NCBI RefSeq assembly: GCF_020740795.1
Contig: NC_067296.1
Location: 7,789,001 to 7,853,000 of the forward strand
From: Apus apus
Taxonomy: Eukaryota; Chordata; Aves; Apodiformes; Apodidae
Direction of reading: 5' to 3'
Length of the DNA stretch: 64,000 nt
Shown here: positions 50,901-64,000 of the stretch, one piece after another
Position numbering within the stretch: the first letter of the stretch is position 1
Layout: each line of letters begins with the position of its first letter
Translations under genes and position numbers: made by a program
The notes under the pieces: model-generated
Told to the model about the DNA's origin: nothing
Database searches by the model: none
Seen by the model: the letters and a program-made list of their open reading frames with translations, nothing else

Positions 50901-52252
50901 GGTAGCAAGCGGGGCCTGGCATATGTAGAGTGCAAAAACATCAGGCCAAACTGAAGGAGACTATTTCCAGGGGCAATGCAACACCAAACTACTGGAAAAA
51001 AAAAAAGAAAAAGAGGCCTTGAAAAAGTCTTACAATGCTTGTAAGTCTTAAACCAACCTCCAAACTGCCAGGTACTGATCCAACATTTTAATATGTGCAA
51101 TTTTGTAAGATTGAGATTTCAGGTCTCAGAAATGTGTTTTTAATATAAATCAATAGAGCATTGTTTTCAAATTAAAGAAATATGGTTGTTTGTCCTTATT
51201 TCAATGATGGACTAATGATTTCCCACAGCCATTTAACCTTCAGTGTATCCAGACACATAAGGCTAAAAATGTTTTGAGCTTCTATGCAGCAGTGAGGACA
51301 CTCAAACTGCATGTTCTGCTTCGTCTCTGTTAGTATTAGGATATTCTTCAAGCCAAATGACCTTCATCCTCTACAAACAAAAAGCTGGTGTCTGTTTGTG
51401 TTTATGGCTAAACTTTTCCAGCCCTAGTCACATTTTTAATTGTTTCTGGGCACAATAGTTTCAACAATTTTATGAGGAAAATATGACTCACTGACTTCTT
51501 GCAAAATATTTCTGCTTGTGTTTTTTCCTTTAAATTAGTAGCCACGTTTTTTTTCCCTTTAATATCTCCAAGAGGTTCACTTGAACTTGGCGAACTATTG
51601 CAAGAGGAAGGTATTCATGTTCCCGTGAAATTTATGGGGTTCCAGTTGTGAACGACCAGTTGGTTAAGAGACATACACTTGTTTATGGTTGTGTGTCTGC
51701 AAAAACTGTACCAGGCTTGTGTTTCCATTGGCTCATTGTGGACACACACATTGACTTGATAGCCCAGGCAACAAGTGGCTACTTAGTTCCCTCAGTATGT
51801 CAGTACCTGCTGTTCCCTGGCCTCAGCGAGCAGCAGCTGCCAAACAAAATAAAAGCCAGTTTGAAATCAAGCAAATTATTAGTCTCTATAGAAAAGAAAC
51901 ATGACTGAACACAAACTCTCAAATGTCAATCACTTCAATGTCTTAGGATCATGTTTGTGCTTCTGGATACATGAAGTGACCATGACAGTTTGTCTTACAC
52001 TGCTTGACGCAAACTTCCTCCTTACATTTTTTGCTTAATCATTGCTGTTATTTTAATATGTAATTTTATTTTAAAATACTACATTAGCTTTACTTGGAAG
52101 GACAATAAAGCCATTCTATCTTCTTGCTGTAGAAACTGAAAAGAGTCCATTTAATTTTGTGCTGTCACAGCATAATCCTTTTCTCAGTATCAGATGTGTT
52201 CAACATTTTATTGGAGGAACTGCAGCTCTGACCCTAAAATCTGTGGCTTATA

Positions 52253-52304
52253 TTGAAAATATGGAAAATTTGAAAATATGGAAAATGCCTATATGGAAAA
52301 TCCT
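52253..52304. repeat. Short imperfect tandem repeat
   Basis: Repeats of the unit tgaaaatatggaaaat, two full and one partial copy. Low-complexity only. Confidence 0.7.
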
Positions 52305-54020
52305 TTTAGTAAGTGGATTTCTGCATAGCATAGTGCATAGATTTTATTGTAGGATTGTCACCTAGAATATATATCTTTTTAAAGCATGGTTTTATAAAAT
52401 TCATTTCAGCTCCATGACAGCCAAACAAATTTGCCATTAATATGCACTGGTTCTACACCATCTCTACTGAAATTCAGTTTTCAGTGTACTTAACAAAAAG
52501 CAGTAGTGATTAAGTAGATGAATATTTAGGGACTTTAGAGATGTTCTCTGGACTTACTCTAATTATTACCTGTAATTCCAACTAATCATCTGCTATGTCA
52601 AAAAAACCTTCAGTCAAAGGGTGCTCTTACTCATTTAATTTCTCTGAATTTATTATAAACTCCACCACAACAGCTGTTTTTCTGCTACAGCTGCACCTCT
52701 GCGAGGGTCTTAGCTGTCAGAAATACACTTAATAGGCAAAAAGACAATGCTAACAGAATTACAAAAGAAAATTTCTCGCATAAGTCAAATTTAAAACCAA
52801 TTTTACAAACTGGGCTACATTTGCCTACAATCACATTAATGTATTCACAATTCTTTTTCTTCCTCTCATTTATTTCGAGACTTGGGAACAATGGAATTAA
52901 CTAACACTTCTGGATGTTTATGATGGGTGGTATCCACTTCAAAACACTTGCAGCAGACAATGGCATTTGACTCTTTCATGACACCGATAAAGAAAAAAAC
53001 CCAGATTGCTGCAGTGTATCACAATACTGTCAAACTTTCTGAGCAAAGTCTTTGGGCTGCTCTGGGCCTGAACCCTGAAGCTTTTTGTGATTTCAGTGTA
53101 CCCTAGAAAAGGCTGGGAATTTCTAAACCTTGGCATTTACTTTGCAGAGTTGGACATCTAAAGAATGCAGACCATTAAACTTAATGAAACTCCTGGGATG
53201 TGATAACATCATCACTCAGCCCTAATTACTCTAAAGGTGGGTGTAATGAACGCTGAGGGAGCAAAGAATGAAGTGACCATCATGTCTACAGTGTTGAGTC
53301 CACTGGGAAAACACACACTGTATTTAATCTTTGCTCTTTAGCATTCTTTAGAAAACCCATTGACCTCAGTAGCAATGACCACTCTGCCAGATAAACATTC
53401 CAAATTTATTATTAAAACCCCTTAACTTTTAAGCATTTTTGTTCAGTTGTTAGATAAACATTCTATTTATACTGTAATTGGCAGAACTAAGAAAAATTTC
53501 TCTGCTTATTTTTCTAGAGAGGAAAAGTCATTTGAATTAAGTAGACAGAAAGTGTTGATGCTACATCTCAATATAGCTATTTTAACACAGCATTACATGC
53601 AAAGATAGATCTTTTATTCAGATACACATTTTCTGTAGAAAAGATTCACAGCACAAGGATTCACAGCAGAATCTGAAAAGGTTACATGTAATTCACTGTA
53701 GCACTGGAATTCTGACTTGTGGATATCAGCTGTCTGGAACTGGTGTCTCACACCAACACAAATAACCTGTAACTAGTCCACTGCACAGACAGGGAAAGAG
53801 CCAGGGCAATTATAGATATGGAAAATGTATGTTTGGTGTTTTGGTTTTATACGGTAAAACAGATTTGTGAAAATTGAGATAATGGAGACAAACAGCTACC
53901 TGTGATGAGCTTTTGAAAATTTTCCTCTTAGTACTTTTATCATTCACCTCTGAGGCACTAAAAGGTAAATTTTGCTTCTCCTTTGCACTTCTCTTGCTCT
54001 CCCATCTCACCCTTACTCAT

Positions 54021-54047
54021 CCCGTCCCCGTCCCCGACCCCCGTCCC
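54021..54047 (-). other. Potential G-quadruplex block
   Basis: The minus strand holds five G-runs of 3-5 bases separated by 2-3 bases within 27 bp, satisfying the G3+N1-7 pattern, in very AT-rich surroundings. The plus strand is the matching C-run block starting cccgtccccgtccccg. Confidence 0.6.
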
Positions 54048-55131
54048 GGTTCCTATAACGAGAATAAAACAATGTAGACAGCTGAGCTTGTTCAGCCTTC
54101 TTTGCAGAAAAATGCAATCCATGCCAGAAACCATCTTCTACCAAAGAGGTATGTTTAGCTGCAGAGCTGTAAAGTCCACTGGATATAGCTGTAGAGAGCC
54201 ATGAACCACCATTCTCATATTCACCAGATATTGCTGGTGTCTTAAGATGAAGCAATGTGAGCCATTACATAGCAATACTGCTACAAGTGGAAAATTTTGC
54301 TACTCTACAAACCTGCACATATGTTACACAGAACTCCTTGAACTAAACCTGTTTAACTCAGATCATCAGATGGGCCCTCTACTTTGCACTAAAGTTACAT
54401 CTGTCAGGTAGTATTTTCAAAATCTGAAATTATTTAGGAATACAAACCCACTCACAAAAGTAATTTAGGCTCTTAGGAGTTAGTTCAGTTGGTTTCTAAT
54501 AAGAATTACATTCATAGCTCACATCTTTTAGCAAGAAGGGCTTCAGCGTGTAACTCGTTTTGGTACATTTGCAATTTTGACCTAAGCAGATGAAACTCTT
54601 AAATATATACTTAAATACTAGATATCTGACATGATCCCTCCTAGCCATATTCAAGCCATAAAAAGAAAATCAGATAAACAGCTTTGATCCAAGTTATTGC
54701 TTTAGTCATTAGGCCCTTCTACAGATTTGTGCCAGCTTCTGGAAATTAAGTCCTGGAGTCTAGGTTTCCTGTGCAGCAATAAACTTAAATACCATAAGCA
54801 GTCCCCTCAGACAGCTTCTCCTGTGCTGGAGGTAGTGTCTCCGATGTAACCATTTCTAAGGTAGTTCTTTGAACATGGAACTCAATTTTCAAGTTCAAGA
54901 TGACCTGTTTTTCAAGCCTGCAATTCAAATTGTTACTGTATTTCTAATTAGTTTTCATCTAAGCATACAGATCCAAGTTCTATTCTCAGTGACACTGGTG
55001 CATATCCAGAGGAAATTAATCAGTCATTTATTCCAGATTTCCCGTAGAATCCCAGCAGCAAATGTTGGCCCATACTTAGTTAATGACCTGGAAACTATTT
55101 TCAAAACATAATTTTGCGGTCAATTTTGTAC

Positions 55132-55144
55132 CTCCCTCTAGTGG
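55132..55144 (-). promoter_or_regulatory. Candidate CTCF core motif upstream of RIPOR3 coding region
   Basis: Minus strand reads ccactagagggag, matching the CTCF core pattern CCASYAGRKGGMR at all positions. Motif match only. Confidence 0.45.
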
Positions 55145-58100
55145 CAGCAGATATCAAACAAATCAAGCACAAAGGAGACCTTGTCACGGATCACACACTG
55201 CTATATTGTGCCTATTTTTTTAATGGAAATTTGTTACTCAGAGTCAAGTTTGACTGTAAATCTCACTGTAACTTTTTTACTGTTCTAATAAGAAAACAAT
55301 CAGTGATGGCAAAAAAACAAAACAAAACAAAAAACCAAAAACCAGTAAGTGGCATATTCCTGTAGCCACACGTAGTTTCTCCATGCTTGCTTAGATCACA
55401 GCTCTTCTAGCTGCTGTGAGTACTTTTGCATCGAGTTTTGCTTTCCTCTTCAGGGGAAAGCATAGAACAATTCACCCATTATCAGCTGATTTATGAGCAC
55501 AGGGCTTGCTGCTAGCTCCTCTGGTTTCAATTTCAAACTTGATGACAAACTTGCAAGCCTGAATCAGAGATTCAGGAATGTGGCAGGCTCCATATGCTAG
55601 CCTGACTTGCAGCTTTTTCAGCTTTGGCAGAAATTGAGTCTGCAGTTAGTTACATTACAATGAATACTTAAATTCCTAACAAGAGAAGAAGCAGATGGCG
55701 CTGAGGGAGAGCAATTTACAAGTGATGAACAGGCTCCTCCATTTCTGACAAAGGAAAACTTGCCTAGCAGCAAAACACTGAATCCTCCCAATTCTGTCCT
55801 TGAGAGATTCCTCCTTAATACGTTCTTAATACCTCTCTCTCATTCTCCTTGTTTCCCCCAGTCTATGCCTGAATGCATACTACAGATAAGACTACCAGGT
55901 GTGATCATGTCTCCATACATCAGCTAATGCAGGAGGAGCCTCCTATAAACTTATTTCCAGGTCAATTATGAAATAAGGAAGGTCCTTCATCTCTGCCTTA
56001 GGGTTGTGGAAAGTCCCAAGTCTAAGCTTCAATAGAAACCAGCATGCTGGATAGATACATGTTTTGATTATTACAATGAGAATGGTATATATTAACCAAA
56101 ACAGATGACAAACTTTCAGTCACAGTGAAATCTGATGTTCACAGGGTGTTGGATGTATTTGGATACCTTCAGATACTGAAATCTGTGTCTCACAATTATA
56201 CTGGTATATGTCCTGGGCAATGCTTCTGAAGTGGGAGAAGCTGACTGCGATTTAGCTGTCTGATCAAGAAAATTGTCCCTGTATTAAGAATTAAAACATT
56301 AAGTCAATTTCCTACGGCAACGATGTTTTATTCCCATAAATGTTATCAAGACAGTCTTGTGCCACAAAGATAATGAGATTGCCACATTATGATCTGTATC
56401 CCAAACAAAAAAAAAAAAAAAAAAAAGAGGAAAACTATACAAAATGTCATATAGGAGAGAAATAGTATGTTTTAAAGCAAAGTTTTCTATTTAATGCTGA
56501 GTAGAGATAAACTTAATTTTTTTCAAAGTCAGTATTTCCATTACTGATTAGTGATCTCTGTACGTATCTTAAGATAATTTAAAAGGGTGTGATTTTTAGA
56601 GAGATCAAAATCAAGACAATTCAGATTGTCTCTCGTTGACCAACCAGCAAGTGTCAAAAATTATTAAGTGTTTCTGAACATTTTATCAAGGCTGAATTTA
56701 CTCAGTATCTTCTAACACAGGCTTGAACTCATGTTATTTTCTAAAACCTAGGCTAGCTGTCATAGCAATCCTAACACTGTGTTCTGTACTCATGCTCCCT
56801 TTCTGTAGACACTCCACAAGCATGTAAACTTAACTTGTGGGAAAAACCAAGAACCTTTGAATATACGTGGATATATTTGTACTTTCCCCTTCATTTCTTA
56901 CCAATACCAAATACATATGCTCTGACATTCATGGCCCACATTTTTTATGCTGTTATTCTCTGTTTTTATTTGGTTTGGGTTTGTTTTTAATGAGGTGAAC
57001 TTTGCACAGACCAACTCTAGGTCCTATAAAATCAGTGTCTTAAATGGACAGATTTAGTGATTTTTGTATGGAAAAAAAAAAAAGCCTACATACTAACTAC
57101 TAACCTCACAGCTGTACTTGGAAACAGATGTTTTACCCCGTTCAAAGTGAACTAATGAGGACAGGAATATGAACCAGATAGGTGAGGAAAACTTCTGTCA
57201 AGATTTTAAATTTAGAAGTATGGAAAGAGTACAGAAAAGACTGGTGCTTCCACACAAGGGGAGAAGGATGATAAATCCACTGATTATGCAAATTTGCACT
57301 CCTACAATAACTTGAAGGCACTTCCACTTCACAGCCCTTTTCAGCCTAATGTCAGTTCTATCCACTTAACTCACACCAGCATCCCACAGGGTGCAGTCCA
57401 GATCCTCAGTTTATATGAACTGTTGTAACTATTCAAATCAATCCACTTTCAGAAATCAGGATTTGGCTCTGTGTCTCCTCTGCATTTAGCAGGTGTGAAA
57501 GGACTTTAAATCACTTCTTTCCAGATATCCATAAAACACAAAGCAGACCAATTATTTAGGATCAGATGCCATGAAAACTGTAACTTCTGATAGAAATCTG
57601 ACTAAAGATGAAAAAATTTTAAACTAACTTTGCCCAGTGTGTTCTTAGTATATAAAGTGTCTTCTGGTGATAGTGCAAAAATAGATAAGGTTTTTAGGAC
57701 CATCGCTTCTCTGCCCACTCTTGCTTGCATCAAAGCCACTGGGAGCATTGCCACAACTTCAGAGAGATGATGAACAAGACCCTTCAGATCATGATTTGGC
57801 ACTCGCACTGGAAAAATGCACTAGTGATTGGCTTTCTATAGAACAGATGCATCAGGTTTTCCCTCTGGTTCCCAGCTTCAACCTCTTAAAAAAGTAATTC
57901 TTGATTTGTCATTACATGTTGTCCATCAGTACGTTCCCTTGCAGTGCAGAGTGGGTCCCTTACACTGAGCCACAGCAGCAAAACAGAATTTTATGCTGCT
58001 TAAGGCTTTGTGAGATACAGTCATGACACAGAGAGGAAACTGGGTTTAGTGGGGCCCTAGCTCCCCTGGTGACTACCATAATATAAATTATTAATAATAA

Positions 58101-61100
58101 AAATAAACATTGGTTAGCTTGAACTTCTCTCCATTCCCTTAGAGCTTATTTTTGTGACAGAATTAGCTAAATAAAGCCCACTTGAAAGAATGTTTAATTG
58201 CAAACTATCCAAACAAAACAAAATGGAACTAATTGGTTCTTAAATATTAAACATTCAAAAGGAGATGGCTTTGGAAACAGCTGAAAGACTAATGTATACT
58301 GGGATTTTGCAGTTAAGTGAAATGCAGTCTAAACTGAACTACAATTTACTCTTAAACTGGATAGTCAAGTTCTGTCAGTCTGGTTCTGCTAGAAGACAGG
58401 TTTTTCAATTATTTCAAGCCTAAACAGAATTACAAAAATACTCTTTAATTTTTTTTTTAAATCAGAAGAGTCAAACTACAACTATCATTACTCCATAGAG
58501 TGCCCCTTAAACCTATTTCAGCCTAAAAAAGCTTAGCAAAGATTTGTGTTTCGAGTGCTTATTTCTAAAGGAGCTATTTTCCCCAAGGTTGGGTAGTTCT
58601 GACAACACATCTCTAAAGAACAGTGGAGATACCTTGCACCAGAGTAACTGATTGCAGATCTGCCTTGACCTTTATACACTTCCTTTCTTCAGCCCTGTGT
58701 TTTTGTTACTGCTATTTAATTCAAATATTTTACAGTCAGGAAATAGAAAGAATCTGTTTGGACATGTGAAAACTCCCTCTTGAAATTCATTGAAGGTTAA
58801 AACTGTTGTCACACTCCTTATATCAGAAGTCTTTCTAGCAAAACTAAACAATGATATCTCTAATGTGACTGAAATTTGTACACAAGAAAAAATACTTCTA
58901 CATTAGAAAGGAGCAAAAAGTAGGTAAGTTATAATCAAAATCATGGAGTAAAAATAATTTTAAAAATTAATTAGTGGCAGAAGACTGTTTCTTTGGAGGA
59001 CCACTGTGTGCTGTGACGTGAAATCAGACTAGTGGTAAGTCATGGCAGTGCATGGCCTGATCAGCCACATGTTTACTTTCTGACTTATCAATAGCTGACA
59101 TTAACAAGACTTCTGCCAGAGATAATAAATTCCTGGAAATGTCAGGCTCTTCTACATCACCCAGCCCAAGCACAAGAGAGCTACTCACTGTCAAAAAAAG
59201 GCAGACATAACTGGAAGTGCTAAGCAGAAGTTGCTCAGTAGCAGGATCAGTTGAGATCAAACCACTTCAACATTTAGGCCAAAAGCTAATCTAATTTTAA
59301 GGTCCCTTGAAATGTTAGGAATATCAACAACAAACATGACAAGAGTCACTCATGAAAATGCTTTTCAGTTTTGTGCACAAAAAGAATCCATCAGCTCTCT
59401 GGCTCAAATTTCTTCAAAGACTTTGAAGCCAATTGTTTGTTCCCTGAGGACTCAAAGCTTTTACTGCAACTAGCAGTCACATCTGCTTAGTGTTTCATAT
59501 TTTTCAGCATCACAAGGAGTTTTTCTTAAACCTTGAACTGGCTTCCCCGGCATCTATGTGTAAGTACAATAAAACTCCAACATAAGAGATAACTGAGGTC
59601 TTCTGTCAGTTTGCTTCTGCCTCTCTCCACAGGAGACACAGGCAAAAGGAGTATTCTCACATTAGTATTTTGCCAGCAGAGCTAAATCTTTATGGGTTTC
59701 TTTTTTTTAACATTCCTCTTAGTGCCCACAGCTATGCCAGAAACTTTAGAAGATAGATCTATATGGCTACATGAGAAAGCTCTGCTGTTTTAATAGATGT
59801 AGTTTTGCAGACAATGCAAAAAAATGCTTCAGTATGAACACCTTCTTTTACCTATAGAACCAGCACCTCACTGCTAGCAGAATACTGGTACTATTTACTT
59901 CAAAAGCTCTCCTAGAATTAATGGAGTGACTTGGCAAGACTGTGCTTTCTATCAGCACAGTTAAAACTATCCCTGAGGCCTAAACCCATCAGTCCTAACA
60001 AATGCACAAGTTTACTGTGCACTGTAACTGCTTCTATACTTGCATCTTTTGCTAATTCAGCCACATTGGTAAAATAAACCATTTTTCACAGTCCTTATTC
60101 AATATAGCTGAGGGCAAGAATCTGCAATATAGACAGGGACTTAACAGCTATAGAAAGGAGGTTATTACTTGTGTGTCTTTAGATGCTACAAGGACTTTGC
60201 TGGTACAGATGTACTGCTATAAAACATCAGGGAAAATAATCAATTGTATTAGCACACAGCACTGCCATGTCAGTATAGCTGCAGAAGCTCTTAGTGTCCT
60301 ATAGCTGTATCATTTAAAAAAGCCCTCAGCTGAGACACAATTATAGAAGTACTACTCTTAAGACAGAATAAAACTTAGTATGGCTTCCTGGCAAGTGCAG
60401 AATTAACTACAGTTCTCAGTTCATATAAAAAAAGTAATTTGTGCCTCAGAAAATGAGACTTATTTTTGTAATGCAAGTTGACAGCCTGTGTTACCCATGC
60501 TTACCTATGAGCCAATTATAATAGTGACCACTCTTGCAGAGTAGGATTGTGCCACTTCACAAAACTGGGCCCCCTTTAAGAAAGTTCCCTCGGTTGCCTT
60601 TGAAGGTGGAAGGAGTGAATGGTAATGCTAATATGCACACTGACTCAGAAGTGTGAAGAGCTCTTCCCCAATACCAAAAAAGCAAAGGGTTCAAGGTATC
60701 AATCAATTCACTGTACACACTGATCCTTAGTTCATCAGCTCCTATTGTCCTAATGGAACGAGGACAAACAACAGGCACCTTCAGAATGTGGTATGTAGGG
60801 AAATGATAGTCAGGTTTGCATTAAGTATAGTGTTCAGAGCTGCAGAGAGATCCAACATGAACATGTATGTCCATATTCAAATAGCTGTTGCTTGACTGAT
60901 AATTTAAGAAGTCCTGATGATGGATGAGATCACCAGCAAAGAACTTTAAATTTCAGGACAATACATAGGCAAAAGAGTTAAATACCACATTATAGTGATG
61001 GCTCCAGTGATGTCAAAGGCATTATGTGTGCACTGATCTGCTTTTTTGGCATCAAGACAGACTTGATTTGTGAAAGATAAAATCATCACACATCCTGCCA

Positions 61101-64000
61101 GACGAGCCTGAGCTGATGGCAGCAGCGTCCAGAATGCTGAAAGGTGCTATAAGCACTGCAGTGATACACCTACCCATTAAGGAGGAACCGTGCCTGGCTG
61201 GAGAGTCAGTGGACAGAACAGTACGTCTCTGTGATGTTCTGTGTCCCCTGGCAGCTTTCCCACACTTGCAATATGACCCTCCAGCCATCAGCAAATGGAC
61301 CATTGATCTTATGAACTCACATTTGTGATCCTCTACAGAATCATCACTGAGAGTGCAGAGCCCAGAGAACTTACTGGCAGAAAATCACTCTTGGGTGACC
61401 TTCAAAATTGAGAAATGGCCATTCAGATACAAAATTTACATGTTGACAAGTGATTCCAACAATATACTAATCCAGATCCACAATTAAATCCAGATCCTGA
61501 CACAGTTATAGCAGCAATGGCACACAGTGCGTTCAATGTTTTAATAGAAAAATGGTGTTTTGCTCCATGTGACTTGGCTTACTTGAGAAATATTTTACAA
61601 GCTACAGTTTTACTGTATTGTAAAGATAATCTGACAATTACAGGTCAAAGTATACTTGCTTATTGCTTTAAATGAAACTAAAAGCAGTCAAATTAATACA
61701 CATATGGGGGAAAGATTCATCATGTATTACTACGGCTCTGGAGAAAACAAGTCAGGCTGGGCAGCCAGAAATTATGTCTGGACAGAACATCTTCCCAGAA
61801 GATGCAGTATATTTATCCAAAGCCTTCTCCTGCAGAGCACATACTCCTTAGGCTTGTGGTTTTGCTCATGAAGAACCCAAGCTCAAGCAATTTGGAGATA
61901 TTTTGCACTGCTACTTACTGTTTTGCGCTTCTGATGTTTGTTTGCAGGTAGCTGGGAGGCCTGTACTGATTTTCTAAGGTTATTTACATTCTTCTTTATT
62001 TGTTAACAAATTATGTTGCTTGCACAACACATTGGCATGTGAACACTTCAGAAAAAGGGAGGGTCACAACTCAGCCTCAGTGGAATTAGGAAGAAGATCC
62101 AATGACTTCAGCAGAGTTACACAAAGGAGAGCTCTATTGTTTCTGTGGGAGTTGTGGTTAATTTAAGTAGTATTTCCCATCAGCTTTCTGCAGCTTTCTA
62201 CATGCAGGACTCTTCAAAGGTGGCATTACCTTCAGGATCACTGTGTGGGCTTCCATTTCAGACAATGAATAACAAAAGCCTAGTGACAGACTTTCAGGAA
62301 GTCTGGGTGTACACTATTGTACTAAAAGCATGAAAAAAGGCACAGAGTAGTGTGCAGTTATATATATCTATAGAACAAACATACAGTGATGCTGTGATAA
62401 TGTAGAAATTGCAGGAATTCAGCACATAGATAAACTGAAGTTTATTTACATTGCATTTTGTCTGCACTAGTAGTAATATAAACCTATTCATGATAACGCT
62501 AAAGCAGTAAACATTAAGATTTTAAAGCACACTGAGGTCTTTGAATTGCCTCCCTGTTTATCTCTTGAGTCCCAGTTCCAGAGAATGATTTTTCCCTCTC
62601 AAGTCTGTGGCAATTTAAATAATAAAGCAGAGGTTATGTAAGTGCAGAGAATTATGGAAAAAATGTAAGTGGAAAGTACGTATTTTTAAAATGCACTTGA
62701 ATAACTCAAATGCAGCTGAACTGACATTATTCAGACTTTCCAGTCTTATTCAATACTGGATTGAAACCAAGCACAAGAAATTTCAGGCCCAAAGGACGTT
62801 TTTAAGAAAAGTGTAAGTACCTATATTTCTAGTTTACAATGTCTGTCTGGGAAAGCTCCACTGCCTAAAGCAAGATTAACCTATCTTCTCATGGGATCAA
62901 ACTAAAGAGATGTGAAATAATTAAGGAGGCGTTTGGATCAGTTTGCAATCATAAGGACTGATTCAGCCCTGAAGAGCACCCAAACCAGAAGCCTGGATTC
63001 AAGTATCTGTGGTCTTCTAGCAAAATATGGATGCAGATTCAGATCCAAATTTAACACTGAGTTCATTTCTAACCTGTGCAGACACAAACTCTAGGTCCAG
63101 CTCTGCATTCCTTCCACACCCAGAATTGGAGTTCTGCCTGAATAAGGAATGCAAGAGAGAAATTAATTTCTTATCTTTATGGCAGATCTTGTTTGGTGAT
63201 GTACATGCCTATGAACCTGCCAAAACTCAAATGTGTAACATAGTACGCAGTCTAATGTAAAAACTGATAGATTATGATTACTCCTGTAGGACATGTAAAA
63301 TAAGCTTACACTATTTTCATAAGCATAGGCGACTCTTCCTAACCCAGGTATACCTGAACACAAACAACTGTTATAAATAACTTTCATATATGAAAAACCG
63401 AAGATCCCATGTTTGAATAAGAAATTAGGAACAAAGGGAATAAAATATATATTTTCAAACTGAAGGACATTTAAAAGTATGCCTATAGGAAAAAAAAAAA
63501 AAAAAAAAACTCAGAGGGAAAATACTAAACAAACAAATAAAATAAGGCTTCTCAGTATAATATTATATGTCCATTATCCTCCAAAATCACAGGGTAGCAT
63601 TATTGCATACATAGGCAATTTTTCCATCACTCCAAAGAGACACGAACTTCACCTTTGCTTTTTGTAAGATAAATGCAATTATGGTTCCTTCAGCTACCCA
63701 ACCAGTAGTATTTAAAAATTTGCAGGGAGAAAGACCTTCCAAATGCATGAATGACAAAGAACTGTGTAAACAAGTCCCTTTATGTGTGGATCCTGGCCTT
63801 ATTAAAATTTTCCCAGATTTTTCAGTCAAGTTTATACAAGAACTGCCCACCAGTGTTAGTTACGGATGCTGTAATTTATGTTACATCTATGCTAAAACTG
63901 GAACCCTAGTACAGACACACTTCCATCAGCATTTTTGTTAGTTTGAATTACTTTGCTCAAAAATCAGCATCAATTCTATAATAAAAATCTCTTCTTGCAA

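Larger units (their letters stand above)
47938..64000 (-). other. 16 kb upstream of the RIPOR3 start codon; likely 5'-UTR intron and regulatory DNA
   Basis: No convincing coding exon on either strand; the open frames of 60-108 codons are unsupported. There is no CpG island, so the RIPOR3 promoter is probably beyond the right edge, although a CpG-poor first exon cannot be excluded. Visible items are A-runs at about 56408-56426 and 63489-63509, a short AT repeat near 52253-52304, a C-run block at 54021-54047 and a CTCF-like site at 55132-55144. Confidence 0.6.

Noticed and set aside
56408-56426. Poly(A) runs (also near 63489) as retrocopy tails
   Set aside because: No gene-like sequence precedes them on either strand; simple A-tracts.
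61116-61328. 70-codon plus-strand open frame in a locally less AT-rich patch
   Set aside because: The peptide looks unusually ordinary in composition, but I recognise no family and see no flanking exon structure. It could be a decayed gene or repeat fragment; not enough to call.

Overview
This is a vertebrate, almost certainly avian, window. It has multi-exon genes with GT/AG introns, a CR1 LINE 3' end with the terminal ATTCTGTG-type repeat (typical of birds and reptiles), and the PTPN1-RIPOR3 convergent neighbourhood known from human 20q13 and, as I recall, chicken chromosome 20. The species cannot be fixed from the sequence. All gene models come from reading exons, splice sites and phase directly. 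Comparisons to human proteins are from memory and approximate.

Layout. (1) 1-about 8480, plus strand: the last four coding exons of PTPN1 (PTP1B), from the WPD-loop exon to the ER tail anchor, then a long 3' UTR. Its last intron carries a CR1 element and a probable solo LTR. (2) 8179-16690: a block with an intact nine-exon, about 1,000-residue, CEP250-like (C-Nap1-like) coiled-coil gene on the plus strand, with a CpG-island promoter at about 8800-9640. The block is bracketed by two identical 494-bp direct repeats (8179-8672 and 16197-16690, offset 8018). The repeat is the distal part of the PTPN1 3' UTR, including its poly(A) signals. (3) About 17535-47937, minus strand: the complete coding region of RIPOR3 (FAM65C), 21 coding exons, 943 residues, ending convergently with the two plus-strand genes. 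(4) 47938-64000: AT-rich DNA upstream of the RIPOR3 start codon in which I find no coding exon. It probably holds the 5'-UTR intron(s) of RIPOR3 and its regulatory DNA.

The most unusual object is the compact CEP250-like gene. It joins the extreme N-terminal exons of CEP250 to internal and C-terminal coiled-coil exons, skipping large parts of the ancestral protein, yet every exon junction stays in frame with canonical splice sites. It looks like a DNA-level duplicate that kept its introns and a CpG promoter, then shrank. The perfect flanking repeats mean that the insertion is very recent, that the repeats have been homogenised, or that the assembly is wrong here. The downstream repeat copy may supply the gene's poly(A) site. 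PTPN1 (ER-anchored tyrosine phosphatase), the centrosomal coiled-coil gene and RIPOR3 (Rho-interacting family) have no known joint pathway; their proximity is synteny, not an operon.
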